A stretch of 64,000 nucleotides of DNA from Psococerastis gibbosa (Eukaryota; Arthropoda; Insecta; Psocodea; Psocidae), in assembly GCA_963971405.1 (NCBI GenBank), contig OZ020489.1, positions 10,602,001 through 10,666,000 of the forward strand. Reading direction: 5' to 3'. Position 1 is the first letter of the stretch; the number at the start of each line of letters is the position of its first letter. The translations under genes were made by a program, and so were the position numbers. Positions 1 through 10,209 of this stretch are shown piece by piece. The notes under the pieces are model-generated. The model was not told where the DNA came from and made no database searches. It saw only the letters and a list, made by a program, of their open reading frames with translations.

Positions 1-755
1 AATGCATTAAACATTTCTCGCTATGCCTTAATGATCTTGAACAACTAATACAGAATACAGTACAAACAGCAAACAGTCTGCATACGTAATACGTGTGCTC
101 TCTTTCAGCTATGAAGTTCAAATTGCTTACTACATAAATATTAATTCCATAAACTCACAATGTAACGAGGTATCAATCAAAAGATAGGCAATAAGAGACA
201 GCGTGTCACCAGGGTTGGTCGCTGACTCGCTGGGCGTTCAGTTTGGCGGTGGCCGCGTTAGGGGTAGCACACACCCTCTCTCGCTCGCGAACGCGCGCGA
301 TTTGTACGCGATGTATTTCGTTAATTTAACCATGCGAGTTTTCAACTCAATAAGGACAGCTTGAACTGAATTACTCTGATATGGTATTTTATTAAGATGA
401 ATTCCTATGGACCTAAAAGCTACACATTCTAACGATAGAGCTGGAATGCGTGGGTAGCACCTTTATGGGCATTTTCCATTGATATTGTCAAAATTTGGGC
501 GGGGCAATATTTATGAAAGAAGGGGGTGAATCTATAAAAATAAAAATGTAGAAGAATAAATGATTTTGATTCATTATAAGGAAGTTCTGCCATATCAGCA
601 AATGTTTTTGTTTTGTAACCCACGCTGTGCAATATTGAAAGATTTTCCTTACCTACCCTGACCTACTGCTAAATTTTTTTAGACCATCGCGAATGCGAAT
701 TGAGGTGGAATTAAAAATATATCCTGTATGTATGTACCCTATTTGAAATGTACTA
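1..755. other. Unassigned sequence, no gene seen
   Basis: No convincing coding region or known repeat was recognised. The only compositional feature is a CpG-rich stretch at about 195-320 (CGCTCGCGAACGCGCGCG is typical) inside otherwise AT-rich DNA. It could be part of an old repeat or an unmethylated regulatory patch; nothing nearby decides this. Confidence 0.4.
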
Positions 756-873
756 CCCGACCACGTTAGGATGGCACTTGGAACACTTATAAAAATTTAA
801 TAAACTCGGTGTTCCACTTATGCAAGTTTCCAAGTGAACAAAGTGTGCCAAGTGCCATCCTATCGTGATCGGG
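756..873. mobile_element. Short MITE with ~34-bp inverted termini and TA flanks
   Basis: The two ends are inverted copies of each other over about 34 bp with about three differences, starting CCCGACCACGTTAGGATGG on the left and CCCGATCACGATAGGATGG on the opposite strand at the right. TA dinucleotides flank both ends (754-755 and 874-875), as expected for the TA duplication of Tc1/mariner elements. At 118 bp it has no coding capacity. The superfamily assignment rests only on the TA flanks. Confidence 0.65.
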
Positions 874-1496
874 TATGTATTGTTCACAATATATACGGTA
901 AGGCTTTAATGGAAAAAGTTAAAAAAAAGGAAGTAAAATTAATTAATATTACTTTGAAATGGCAGCAGAGCTGTAGCAACAACCTAGATGAATAACATAT
1001 CCGGGATTTAACCGCATTTATTACGTTATTAAAATTAGCCCGCTCGTTTAAAAACAAATCAGGCCGCATTCTACTGTTTTGAAATCTTGAACCCAAAGAA
1101 CCTGGCAAAAACATGTTATCCCCTACGTCTAGCATGTTTTTGTACAACGAATAGCAACTGTGTTGATAAATAATTTTTAATTTCATTTTAACTGCGCTTT
1201 AAGGAGTAAAGTTATATTCATTGGCGTTTTTTTCAATGAGTATTTACTTTTATTCGTCGATAAGTTATTCTTATGCGTTGGCGCTGTCGCTACGCTAGGC
1301 CAAATATTTAGGCTACTGGAAAATATATACTGGAAAAGTAAAAAGGTGAATGTAGAATTTACATTGCTTTACAATAGCAGAAATTTTAGTGACTCTATGA
1401 TCGAAAGATATTTTAGTCGGAACGGTCTAATTAATAAAACATAGACCATAAAACAGAAGACCGAAATTCATGACTGGATAAAGAAAAAAGATCCTC
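874..1496. other. Unassigned AT-rich sequence
   Basis: No gene, RNA or clear repeat was recognised. Open frames are short and lack family similarity or coding bias. Confidence 0.35.
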
Positions 1497-1580
1497 CTAG
1501 GTCCACCCAACCGTAATGGATACCTTACCTTCATTGGCCGGGGAAAATGCGGCTGCCGGATATGTTTCTGACCACAAGAT
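1497..1580 (+). repeat. R6 fragment, related to the outer part of the Penelope arm
   Basis: The segment with ACCTTACCTTCATTGGC and GGGGAAAATGCGGCTGCCGG resembles 12495-12560 within the right Penelope arm (ACCTTACCTTCATTGGC, GGGGAAACCGCGGTTGTTGG). It is either a decayed Penelope end or an independent repeat captured by that element. Confidence 0.5.
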
Positions 1581-1607
1581 CCGAAACAAAGCGGTGTTCA
1601 TCAGGTT

Positions 1608-1754
1608 CTAAAGGTTGCTGGTTCGAGTCCCACACTTGCGAAATTTTTGGGCCATACTTCGTAGGGCATGTAATACAGGCGGTCCCGGGCCTTCCTAGTT
1701 GAGTGTAAGAGAGGGCTCTAGTTATAACTTGGCTTAGTACTAGAACAAGACGTC
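1608..1754 (+). mobile_element. SINE-B copy, 5' truncated
   Basis: It holds the Pol III B-box-like GGTTCGAGTCCCACACTTG, the central core around GGGCATGTAATACAGGCGG, and the 3' end CTTAGTACTAGAACAAGACG shared with the copies at 2358, 3352, 44150, 45590 and 49150. The left part of the tRNA-like head is missing or decayed. Confidence 0.7.
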
Positions 1755-2270
1755 ATTTTAGGGAGATTCATCTACCTATTGAGGCGGTGAGCAATGTTCG
1801 ACTTCCGGAAAATTTCTTCACGACTTTTCATTTCATGACCCCCTGGGCCTAAAACCACTCTCCGCTCAAAATGTTATATATATATATACATATACAGTAT
1901 ATGTTTGTATGTATATCGATTTTAGGAAACCCACTAACTTCCGTAAATATTATCCGATTTTGATGAAACTTGATACAAAAACTGATAATATAAATGTCTT
2001 GATCGAGTTTGTTAACCAGTTAGATCCACTATTTAGTTCCAAGATGGCGGCCAAACCTTATAGGATTCATATCTCAGTTAATATTGGTCGCAGAGGAATT
2101 AAATAAATTCTGAATGAAAGTCCGTATTATTACCTAAGATAATGGTAATCATCTATTTTTTACGACAAATCAACCATTTCAAGCTGGCGTCCAGTCAAAG
2201 TGAAAATAATTTGATAAGTAAAAGTTCATAGTCGTCATTGTGTTTCGAAATTTGGAACATAAGAGCGTTT
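1755..2270 (+). repeat. R4 dispersed repeat, near full length
   Basis: It begins ATTTTAGGGAGATTCATC and matches the inverse copy at 60343-60847 along essentially its whole length, with an (AT)n-rich segment about 120 bp in. A partial copy lies at 52876-53030. No terminal inverted repeat or coding frame was seen, so its class is unknown. The 65-residue frame inside it is not conserved. Confidence 0.65.
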
Positions 2271-2357
2271 TGGTTGGGAAAAGAATGGAGTATTTTATTC
2301 ATTTTTATCTACATGATGCATAGCGTAGCATAGAGGAAAAGCTGGGTCTGCGCTTGC

Positions 2358-2588
2358 ATAAATAAATAAATAAATAAGGACTTTTTTGTTGTTCTATTAC
2401 TAAGCCAACCTAGCGGAGTTAGGGCTATAAAGCCCTCTCTTACACTCAACTAGGAAGGCCCGGGACCGCCTGCTTTACATGCCCTCCGAAGCATGGCCAG
2501 GAAATGTACCAAGTGTAGGACTCGAACCAACAACCTTTCGGGCGAAAGTTGGAGTCCGTACCACTACTCTACATGTCCTGACATGCAT
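2358..2588 (-). mobile_element. SINE-B copy with (ATAA)n tail
   Basis: On the minus strand this is a near-complete SINE-B: a tRNA-like head with GGTTCGAGTCCTACACTTGG, the core (GCTTCGGAGGGCATGTAAAG), the 3' end CTTAGTAATAGAACAAC, and a TTTATTTATTTA tail. Short frames running across it are artefacts. Confidence 0.75.
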
Positions 2589-2934
2589 GGAATCTCCCTT
2601 CACCTGATCGACCAGAGCCGAAAGGGATTTTATTTATTTATTGAATTATTACAATGTAGAAAAAATACCTCATGTGCAGGATTAATTAAATTTAAAAATG
2701 CTGATGGCATTGCCGAATTCACCCGTCCGTCCATCTGTCCCTATGGCAACCGAGTGATAAGACGTTATTTTTATTTAAACGGTCCTGATTCCATTCTGAA
2801 AATTCAGCAACGTCAAAAAATCAGAAATGAGTAAGGGCTATGCCCACCATCTCGGCAAAGACTACTGGAAGGCACCACAATGCATATCATGGTGGTGCCG
2901 TCCAGAATGTTTTACCGAGACATTTCTAAGGGGT
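2589..2934. other. Unassigned sequence
   Basis: No feature was recognised apart from a short TTTATTTA-rich patch near 2630 that could be another retroposon tail. Confidence 0.3.
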
Positions 2935-3275
2935 TTTTTGTTTGTTTCTTTCGAACGCCTGATTTCAACATTTTTGCTTTAAGCAACCCAGTCAGCCTGC
3001 CGGTGGGAGTCAGACTGTTTGTTAACTTGAGGCAGACTCTTTCACCTCGGGGAAAGGGGAGTTGACTGACAGGGTAGACCTCCTGATTATAGTGGATTCC
3101 GAACTACTTGGGGAACATGGTAAAGTCACACGATTAAATCGGAGGTGACCAGGACTCGACACGCACGTAGACTGACTGGTATAGTATCAGCGCGTTATCA
3201 TGTCCCACCATGTTCCCCTGCCAACGCTGTGCCCACTACCAAGTTTGCCGCAGTTTAAAATGTAATGGATTCATG
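2935..3275 (-). repeat. R3 dispersed repeat, ~340 bp
   Basis: It contains the family landmarks on the minus strand: GTTCCCCAAGTAGTTCGGAA, CCACTATAATCAGGAGGTC and GGCAGGGGAACATGGTGGGA. Other copies are at 7020-7375, 39095-39290, 39680-39975 and 42575-42930, with fragments near 29205, 33640 and 41990. It may be a SINE or a MITE; no termini or target duplications were resolved. Confidence 0.65.
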
Positions 3276-3351
3276 GCTGTTGGCTTTTCTAAGGGTAGTA
3301 TGTTATCCTAAAGAAAAATTTGAAAACAGAACTTAGGCTTATGTAAATATT

Positions 3352-3545
3352 GACTTTTTATTCTACTGCTAAGCCCACCTACAACCCTCCCTTTTACTCA
3401 ATTAGGACCTCACCGAAACCGCCTGCTTTGCATAAATGTCCTCCGAAGCATGGCCAGAAAATGTAGCAACCAATAAATCAACAACCTTTCGGGCGGAAAT
3501 TAGAGTCCGTCCCACTAATCTACATGTCATGACTGACATGACATG
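3352..3545 (-). mobile_element. SINE-B copy, diverged
   Basis: On the minus strand it shows the degraded SINE-B order: head with the CCCGAAAGGTTGTTG motif, core around GGCCATGCTTCGGAGGACAT, and an end near CTTAGCAGTAGAATAAA. It is older than the copy at 2358. Confidence 0.65.
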
Positions 3546-3637
3546 GTCTATAATATTATTTTGCATTTGAAGAGTCGTTTCAGTAATAATTCCTATATCA
3601 ATATAACTGCAAAGGCTTTCACGGCCGGAGTCGAATG

Positions 3638-3934
3638 AGGAACCAGTAGAATCCGGGCTGATGGGCCGTGGTCGAAGTGAAAGCGAACTTCCAAACGTTT
3701 CGTCAACATCTGCGGTCGACATCTTCAGTGGAACTGCGTAGACTTCTAAGATTGTATCTCGGAGGCTCAGCAGCGACTGACAGTCACAGTCACAGTCGCT
3801 GCTGAGCCTCCGAGATACAATCTTAGATGTCTACGCAGTTCCACTGAAGATGTCGACCGCAGATGTTGACGAAACGTTTGGAAGTTCGCTTTCACTTCGA
3901 CCACGGCCCATCAGCCCGGATTCTACTGGTTCCT
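3638..3934. repeat. Near-perfect palindrome: two 142-bp arms, 13-nt spacer
   Basis: Arms 3638-3779 and 3793-3934 are reverse complements of equal length with one mismatch seen; the spacer is ACAGTCACAGTCA. Each arm carries CTGAAGA, a short stem-loop (GTCGAC, 7-nt loop, GTTGAC) and then GAAAC, reading outward from the centre. The right-arm copy is at 3844-3875. This order resembles the catalytic core layout of a hammerhead ribozyme, but the remaining helices were not confirmed. Related sequence lies at 14155-14385 and 33121-33225. The 106-residue minus-strand frame here is just one arm read through. Confidence 0.85.
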
Positions 3935-3949
3935 AATTCCTATATCATC

Positions 3950-5481
3950 ACGTATTTATTTATTAGATGCACGTACAGTGAAGTAATTGCAGTTGCCGTT
4001 GGAATCGTATCCGAACAGCGCTCGAATGGATACAAATTTTGAATTCAAGTCACCAAAATAAAATAAGATTGGCTTCCAATCTTGAATTATGTATAAACCC
4101 TGAGATGAAATAGAGTAGGTCTGTTATTGCTTTCTTTGGTATAGGAAACGTCTTCACTATTTATCAAGCCGCTCAAAATAAATTGAATTGGTCTAGTCTA
4201 GTTATATAAATAAATTTATTTCAATTATTACATTACCAACTTATGTTTTTTTTTTTTCATTGTATTTAATGGTTATACAGTATAGCACTCGGTTATTACT
4301 TATTAGATAAAATCCCCAACTTACACAACCGCACCAAGGACATGTTTTAAATTTTATAGCGAAAATTGGCAGAAAATGCAGTGAAAATCCCTCACTTGCA
4401 GACACACGCCGCCACAACCCAATGAGGGTCTCAGGACCATGGGGTCAGGTCTATTATGGATCCATTTTTTTCCAAAGCTTGAGGTCATCGGGACCCTTTT
4501 TCTTGTGTTGCAGACTGAGGAGTCAATCCGGTTTTGACTCGGTTCAAGGTCAGTGGGCTAGCTCAGCTCCCTGCGCAGCTGTGGCTAGTGGCATCAGCTG
4601 TTTTGTTCGAATGTGAAAATGAGTGAATGAAATTCAATGTATCTAAAAATCCATGAAAAATTAAGAAAATCCTCTACCGAAATGTAGCCTAGAATAGTCA
4701 TCGAAAAACCTCTGCTCCCAGTTCCAGGTTTGTGCTAAAAAAAAAACTATATATAGCTATATAGCTGAAATGAAATCATCCCAGTATTTCAGACTTATCC
4801 TTGATGCAACTCAAGATTTATCTAAAATTGATCAACTGTCTGTTGTACTGAGTAATGTGTGAATAAAAGTTGAAAAAAATTACATGCTGCTTCTGCTGTT
4901 ATAGCTTACTTTGTTCTGGTACGTTTTCCATTATTATTTTTTTATTTATGCTACAAACTTTTTTCCTCCCATTCCACTATTGACTATCACTCATAAAAAA
5001 TATGAAGTAATAAGACAAGGTAGGACGCACCAACGGTCTTGTGGGGGAGGGGGCAGCAGAAATTATTTACGCCACTGTTCTGGAGAGAAACCACACCAAT
5101 GCTAGAACAAACTCAACGGTTTCCTCTTAATGATTTATGTTGAACACATTAGGTTGGCTACAATAGTCGCTAAACAACCCTTCACATGAACTCAAATTGT
5201 TAATTAGCAAATAGTTTCTTTCAATGGCCTGTTCTGTTACCCGTATATTCATCAGTGTCACTTCCGACTCGACCTATTTTTCCAGCGCTGTGTTGCCATG
5301 GCAACAGCATGAACCTACAGTATGTTTGCATATGCAGCATGTGTAGTAGGACTGTCTGGCAAACGTGTTTATTAGAGGGGTAAAGCTTTCCTCGAATTTT
5401 CCTATTATTCAGTACGATTTTGCCCAAAGACAGCAATATAATCCGTTGATTAGGTTTTGTACTGGCCAATAGATGGTTCGG
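3950..5481. other. Unassigned sequence
   Basis: No supported gene. It contains AT-rich intergenic or intronic-type DNA and a short G-rich patch near 5040-5060 followed by TTTACGCCACTG, possibly a degraded hAT-like terminus. Frames here are short, overlapping and without family resemblance. Confidence 0.35.
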
Positions 5482-6083
5482 TATTACTTTTACTTTTACT
5501 TTTACATCGCCTTTGTCCTCAGGGAGGGTCGGCGGCACGGCAGTGGCGTTTCCAAACAACTCTGTTTAGAGCGTCTTCTTTGTTCAGGGCGAGAGTCCTT
5601 ATGTCTTCTTCGATTTTTCTGGGGAGTGTCATTTTCGGTCTTCCCCGGGGGCGGGGTCCAGGGAGTGTCATATTCTGTATACGCTTTAGGAGAGATGTTT
5701 CCTCCCTCCTCTGGACCTGGCCCCACCAACTGAGTCTTCTTTCCCATAGCTTCAGTGCGACATCAGCAGTTTTCATCTCCAACCTTATGTCCTCATTTCT
5801 GCGCCGGTCTTGCAGGGTCAGTCCACACGCTCTTCGTAGCATTCTCATCTCCGCCACGTGGATTTTGTGTTCATCTCACTTCTTGACCGCCCAACACTCC
5901 GCACCGTACAGCATGCATGGTCGGATCACTTGCTTATATATTCGACCCTTGAGCTTCTTTGGCATTTTTCTGTCTGTGAGGATTGGTGCCACGTCATGAA
6001 ATTTCCCCCAGCCTGCTTTTATTCTTCCTTTCACGTCTTCTTCACATCCACCGTTTTGTTCAAGGGTGCTACCCAGATTATAT
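5482..6083 (-). mobile_element. RTE-like LINE, 3' end of reverse transcriptase
   Basis: The minus strand encodes a run typical of the C-terminal part of RTE-type non-LTR reverse transcriptases. It includes YNLGSTLEQNGGCEEDV, MPKKLKGRIYKQVIRPC, MLYGAECWAVKK, an in-frame stop, then HVAEMRMLRRACG and RPRGRPKMTLPRKIEED, ending CRAADPP-stop. The 3' tail is a (TAAAAG)n-like repeat at about 5482-5503. The element is truncated at about 6083 and carries an internal stop at about 5875, so it is dead. The 180-residue plus-strand frame over it is a shadow. Clade placement is from recognition of these motifs, not from a search. Confidence 0.8.
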
Positions 6084-6124
6084 AGATGTTGGTTGCATTT
6101 AATATTTTTTTCTATTTTAAGCTA

Positions 6125-6245
6125 CAGGCATATATTGGGACTAAAAACATTCCTTTTGTTGTGTCCTGGGATTTCAAAACGTGCAGCTGTCGTAATCGAA
6201 AATTTCGGCCATCGCCAAGTTTTCCTTATGCTTACCATGGAATCT
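6125..6245 (-). repeat. R7 end fragment
   Basis: It shares GATTTCAAAACGTG and the TCGAAAATTTCGGCCATCGC block with the R7 copies at 34955, 37652 and 40645. Only one end is present. Confidence 0.5.
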
Positions 6246-7019
6246 ACCCTCGCCTTCGCCCAATTTGTAAAATGGAGCTCGCACACACAACAAAGCGCTG
6301 ACAGCAGAACAAAAAACCGGCAGCAGCGTGCTATGGATTAGCAGCAGCAGTACTCGCTTTATAAACCGGTCTATTATATAAACTAAAACTTCTGGATGGT
6401 TCTGTGCTGGCCCTGACAGGTTTATCGAAGGCAGACGCCAGACAAAGCACCCCCCCCCCCGCCCTTCCCGACAGCCATTTCTAAATGGTACAATGTAATC
6501 CAAGCAGTGGAACGCGTTTTTTGAAAAGTTTAAAGTTTAGGCCCGGTTTCATTCATTTTAATCGTACCATTGTGTTGCTGCAGCATTTATAAGTTTTGAA
6601 TCAGATATTGCTTGATAGGGAGGGTACTACAATATTAAATTGGTTTCTACTTTTCGTTAGGGGCAATCTTTCCAAACATTTTAAAAACAACATCATGAGG
6701 AGAGAATCTACTGCAAGTCTAGTACAATAAATTGTGTGCTGATCCCAACACGCTTTTTGGCTTTGTCAGCCTCTGTGGCACCGGTTGTAGTATAATTTGT
6801 AATGTTTTTTTTAAATAAATACACGTATTTTTTTATTATTATTATTATTCTTAGGTACTTAATAAATTTCTTGGTCCAGAGCTCTTTGAACATCTTTTTA
6901 AATATACAAACTGTGATAACACACAATAGATTTTGTCTTGAAAACTATTGTTAATACATAAAAACCTATGAAGTAAGTAATATTTCTTGAATTCTCCTTC
7001 CTTTTAAACTACTTATCTA
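6246..7019. other. Unassigned sequence
   Basis: No gene seen. It contains a C10 homopolymer near 6450 and an ATT microsatellite near 6833-6848. Confidence 0.35.
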
Positions 7020-7375
7020 TCAAAGGCCTTACCAAGTTGAATCCACAAGAGCAGAGCGTATTTTAAGCTGCAGTAAACTTGGTAGTGTGCACAGCGTTGG
7101 CAGGGGAACATGGTGGGACATGATAGCGCGCTGAGACTATACCAGTCAGTCTAAGTGCGTGGCGAGTTCTGGTCACCTCCAATTTAATCTTGGGACTTTA
7201 CTATATTCTCCAAGTGGTTCGGAATCCACTATAATCAAGAGGTCCACCCTGTCAGTCAACCCCTCTTTTCCTCGAGGTGAAGGAGTCTGCAGTTAGGGTG
7301 CCTCTAATTAATAAACAGTCTCACTCCCCCCGCCAGGCTGACGGGGTTGCTTAATGCAGAAATGCTGAAGCAGGC
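7020..7375 (+). repeat. R3 dispersed repeat, near full length
   Basis: It aligns by eye along its length with 42575-42930. It starts GGCCTTACCAAGTTGAATCC, contains GGTTCGGAATCCACTATAAT, and ends near GCAGAAATGCTGAAGCAGGC. Confidence 0.7.
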
Positions 7376-7613
7376 GAAAAAAAACGTACCTATCTTATTT
7401 TATAGAATAACAGTACGGAAGTTGTTCACTTGCCTAACTACAGCCTCAGGTTTTCAACGAGGAGGTGGTACTTCTTCAGCTGGAAACCCTCAGTCCTTCT
7501 ACATCCCCTTCGTTCCTCATCACATAGTTTCCGTTTCTTGATTGTCAGCAGCAACTCGGCTTCTGTATCCATTCGCCTCAGGACCTCAGCAGTAGAGACA
7601 TATAAACACATAC

Positions 7614-8646
7614 GAGCACACATATAAATAATTTAGCGCCCCTGCCACCAAATTTAAATAGCGCCGAGAGAGACAGAAATGATGTCGAAGTGCAACGAAT
7701 AAGTTAGCAAAATCGAAACCATGCTAAAGGCGTACAGTATACGCGATGTGCCACGACAACCCTTTGCGGGTCGAGCTAGATCTGAGGACTGGTAGAGGAT
7801 TCTTTATCTGTTCTACTTCTATTTGAGATGTGGTCAATTACATGTCCAACAACCGCGGTTTCCCCTGCCAATGAAGGTAAGGTTGGGTAGACTTAGGGTA
7901 TAAATAATTAGATTACTCGTGACTTCGTGGTATTTCATTTTAATAAACAAAAAATAACAAAAACTTAGAGTTTTAGAAAAACTTGTTATAACAACCCGAA
8001 TTAGTAAAACCCAAATAATCGTTAAGAAATTAACTTTGTCTAAGAAACCCACTTGTGTTAGTATAAAACCCTGAGCGCTTTCGGCAAGAACTGCCATCTA
8101 CAGAGGGAAACCCACTAGCACAGTTACACCTTATCTGCGATTTGAGACTTGCTCAACTCGAGGAGAAGATGCAAATGTGACTAGGGAGAGGAAACCTTGG
8201 TTTATATAGGACTGGGAGCGGGGGGAGGAGGGGGTGGGAGGGGGCGTGGCTGGTTACCTATTCCTAACCTACTGGCTAGATCTATTAGAGGGGATGATTG
8301 TGTGAATGTTATGTCGTTTGTTAATTTTTCCCTATTGTGTAAAGCTCTTTTGATTTCAACATTTTCAAAAAAATTTAAAGTGTAACTTTTCTTTATTTTG
8401 TGTAGGGCTGTCCAATTGTGAGGATCGAATGTGTGGTTTTCCGAGTTAAGGTGTTTCGCGAATGTGCTGTTGGTTTTGGTGTCTCCTATACCTGTTATAT
8501 GTTCTCTGACCCTAGTTTTAAAGCTTCTGCCTGTTTGGCCTATGTAAATTGCGTTACAATCGTTACAATTTAGACGATAAACTCCATTGCCTTTTTCTTT
8601 TTCTGGTTTGGTTTTGCAGTTCATGAGTTTATTGGCCAAATTGTTG
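7614..8646 (-). repeat. Left inverted arm of the Penelope-like element
   Basis: This 1033-bp segment is the reverse complement of 11740-12772. It contains the 3' third of the ORF (GIY-YIG part) and about 590 bp of downstream sequence. Near 8078-8099 on the minus strand lies GATGGCAGTTCTTGCCGAAA, a small stem-loop flanked by GAT and CGAAA, comparable to the motif in the hairpin at 3638-3934. Confidence 0.85.
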
Positions 8647-9960
8647 CGATTGTACGGGGCTGGTGTTTTGTCTGTTGTAGAAGAAATGAGGTTACTAATT
8701 TTTTCTGTGATTTTTTCTATGTATTGTATCCTGAAATATGATTTATTGGTTACCGGGTTTAAGCTCCCTGGGGGGTAAATTAGTTTGAGGTTGTGTTTGA
8801 TTTTGTGATGTCGTAGGATTCTGTCTATTAGGTTGAGATTGAAATTGTTATTTTGGGCAATTTGTTTTATTGTATTTAATTCATTATTATAGTTGGTTTG
8901 ATTCATAGGGATGTTAAGGAGTCGAAAAATCATACTATGGAATGCTGCGTGTTTGTGCTGGAATGGGTGAGAAGAATCAACAGGGATTATAGTATCGCTA
9001 TGGGTTTCTTTACGAAATATCTTGAAGTCTAGGGTACTATTATTTTTGGTGATGGTGAGGTCTAAGAAGTTCAGGGAGTTGTTTTCTTCTACTTCCATGG
9101 TAAATTGGATTTTTGGGTGAATTGTGTTGATAAAACTTATGAAATTGTCTAGTTGTCTGTTACTTCCTGTCCAAATGCAGAAGATATCATCCACATACCT
9201 TGTCCAGAAAGATATACATTTAACTAGGGGATTTTTATTGTGTAGAAGTTTGTGTTCGAAGTTATCCCTAAAAATTTCAGCAAGAAGGGGAGAAAGGGAA
9301 GAACCCATAGGTAGACCTATTTTTTGTTGGTAGTAGTCGGATTCGAAGCGGAAATAGTTTTGATGGGTGCATGTGTCTAACAGAAGGAGGGTCTCAGAAA
9401 TAAGGCTGTTCGAGGTGTTATTGTGATAGAGTGACTGGGCAACTAATTTACGTACTTCGGGTACGGGAATATTAGTAAACAGATTTTTGACATCGAAAGA
9501 GACGAGTTTGGCATTGCTGGATAAGGAAAGGTGCTTAAGGCGGGAAACCAACTCGAATGAGTTTTTGACGCTGTGGCGGGGTGTGAAGTTTGATAGCTCG
9601 CGAATGTGTTTGTTGAGAAAACTAGCTACTTTGCTGGCTGGGGCACTGTTATACGAAACTACTGGGCGGATAGGTTGATTGGGTTTATGAAGTTTAACCA
9701 GACCAAAAAATGAAGGAGCTACGGGGTTCATGTTGGTAAATTTATAGGCTATATCTTGGGGTATCGTGTTAGAGCTTTGTTTAATGGCTTTTTTGGTTGC
9801 TTTTTGGAATTTGTTTGTGGGGTCTACTTTAAGTTTTACGAATGTGGATTCATCAGAAATGAGGTCTAAGACTTTAGAAACATAATCATGGGTAGGTAAA
9901 ATGACAATAGAATTTCCTTTATCCGCCTTGGTGAGTGTAAGGTTATCTTGGGCTAGTTTC
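8202..9960 (-). CDS. Penelope-like reverse transcriptase plus GIY-YIG endonuclease, 5' truncated
   Basis: The open frame of about 585 element-derived residues encodes a retrotransposon polyprotein that nicks target DNA and copies RNA into it. Visible RT landmarks, numbered from the first Met of the 598-residue frame, are KADKGNSIVIL (24-34), LVKLHKPNQPIRPVVS (100-115), the palm Asp in SFDVKNLFTNIP (167-178), LPMGSSLSPLLAE (229-241), the catalytic YVDD (268-271) and LNFLDLTI (309-316). The C-terminal GIY-YIG domain begins at GVYRLNCNDC (472-481), followed by YIGQTGRSFKTR (485-496) and the CxxC pair within it. A Pro-rich tail ends the protein. The first 13 residues come from the opposite-facing arm, so the native N-terminus is missing. 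No internal stop or frameshift was seen, which suggests recent activity. Confidence 0.88.
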
Positions 9961-10009
9961 AACAATTTGGCCAATAAACTCATGAACTGCAAAACCAAAC
10001 CAGAAAAAG

Positions 10010-10209
10010 NNNNNNNNNNNNNNNNNNNNNNNNNNNNNNNNNNNNNNNNNNNNNNNNNNNNNNNNNNNNNNNNNNNNNNNNNNNNNNNNNNNNNNNNNNN
10101 NNNNNNNNNNNNNNNNNNNNNNNNNNNNNNNNNNNNNNNNNNNNNNNNNNNNNNNNNNNNNNNNNNNNNNNNNNNNNNNNNNNNNNNNNNNNNNNNNNNN
10201 NNNNNNNNN
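10010..10209. other. Assembly gap of 200 N
   Basis: Exactly 200 undetermined bases. The sequence left of the gap (8430-10009) reappears right of it (10210-11789) at a constant offset of 1780, so the gap probably sits between two overlapping contig ends rather than hiding unique DNA. Confidence 0.95.

Noticed and set aside
195-320. Promoter CpG island
   Set aside because: CpG-rich but short, with no adjacent exon or core promoter motif I can support.
3402-3722. 106-residue minus frame as a small gene
   Set aside because: It translates one arm of the palindrome plus SINE-B; the other arm gives the same peptide, so the frame is a by-product of the repeat.
5457-5999. 180-residue plus-strand open frame
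   Set aside because: It is antisense to the RTE-like LINE fragment, whose minus-strand reading has recognisable RT motifs.
9961-9998. Met at 9996-9998 as the native start of the Penelope protein
   Set aside because: The first 13 codons are the inverted 3' arm read antisense; the true N-terminus was lost by 5' truncation.
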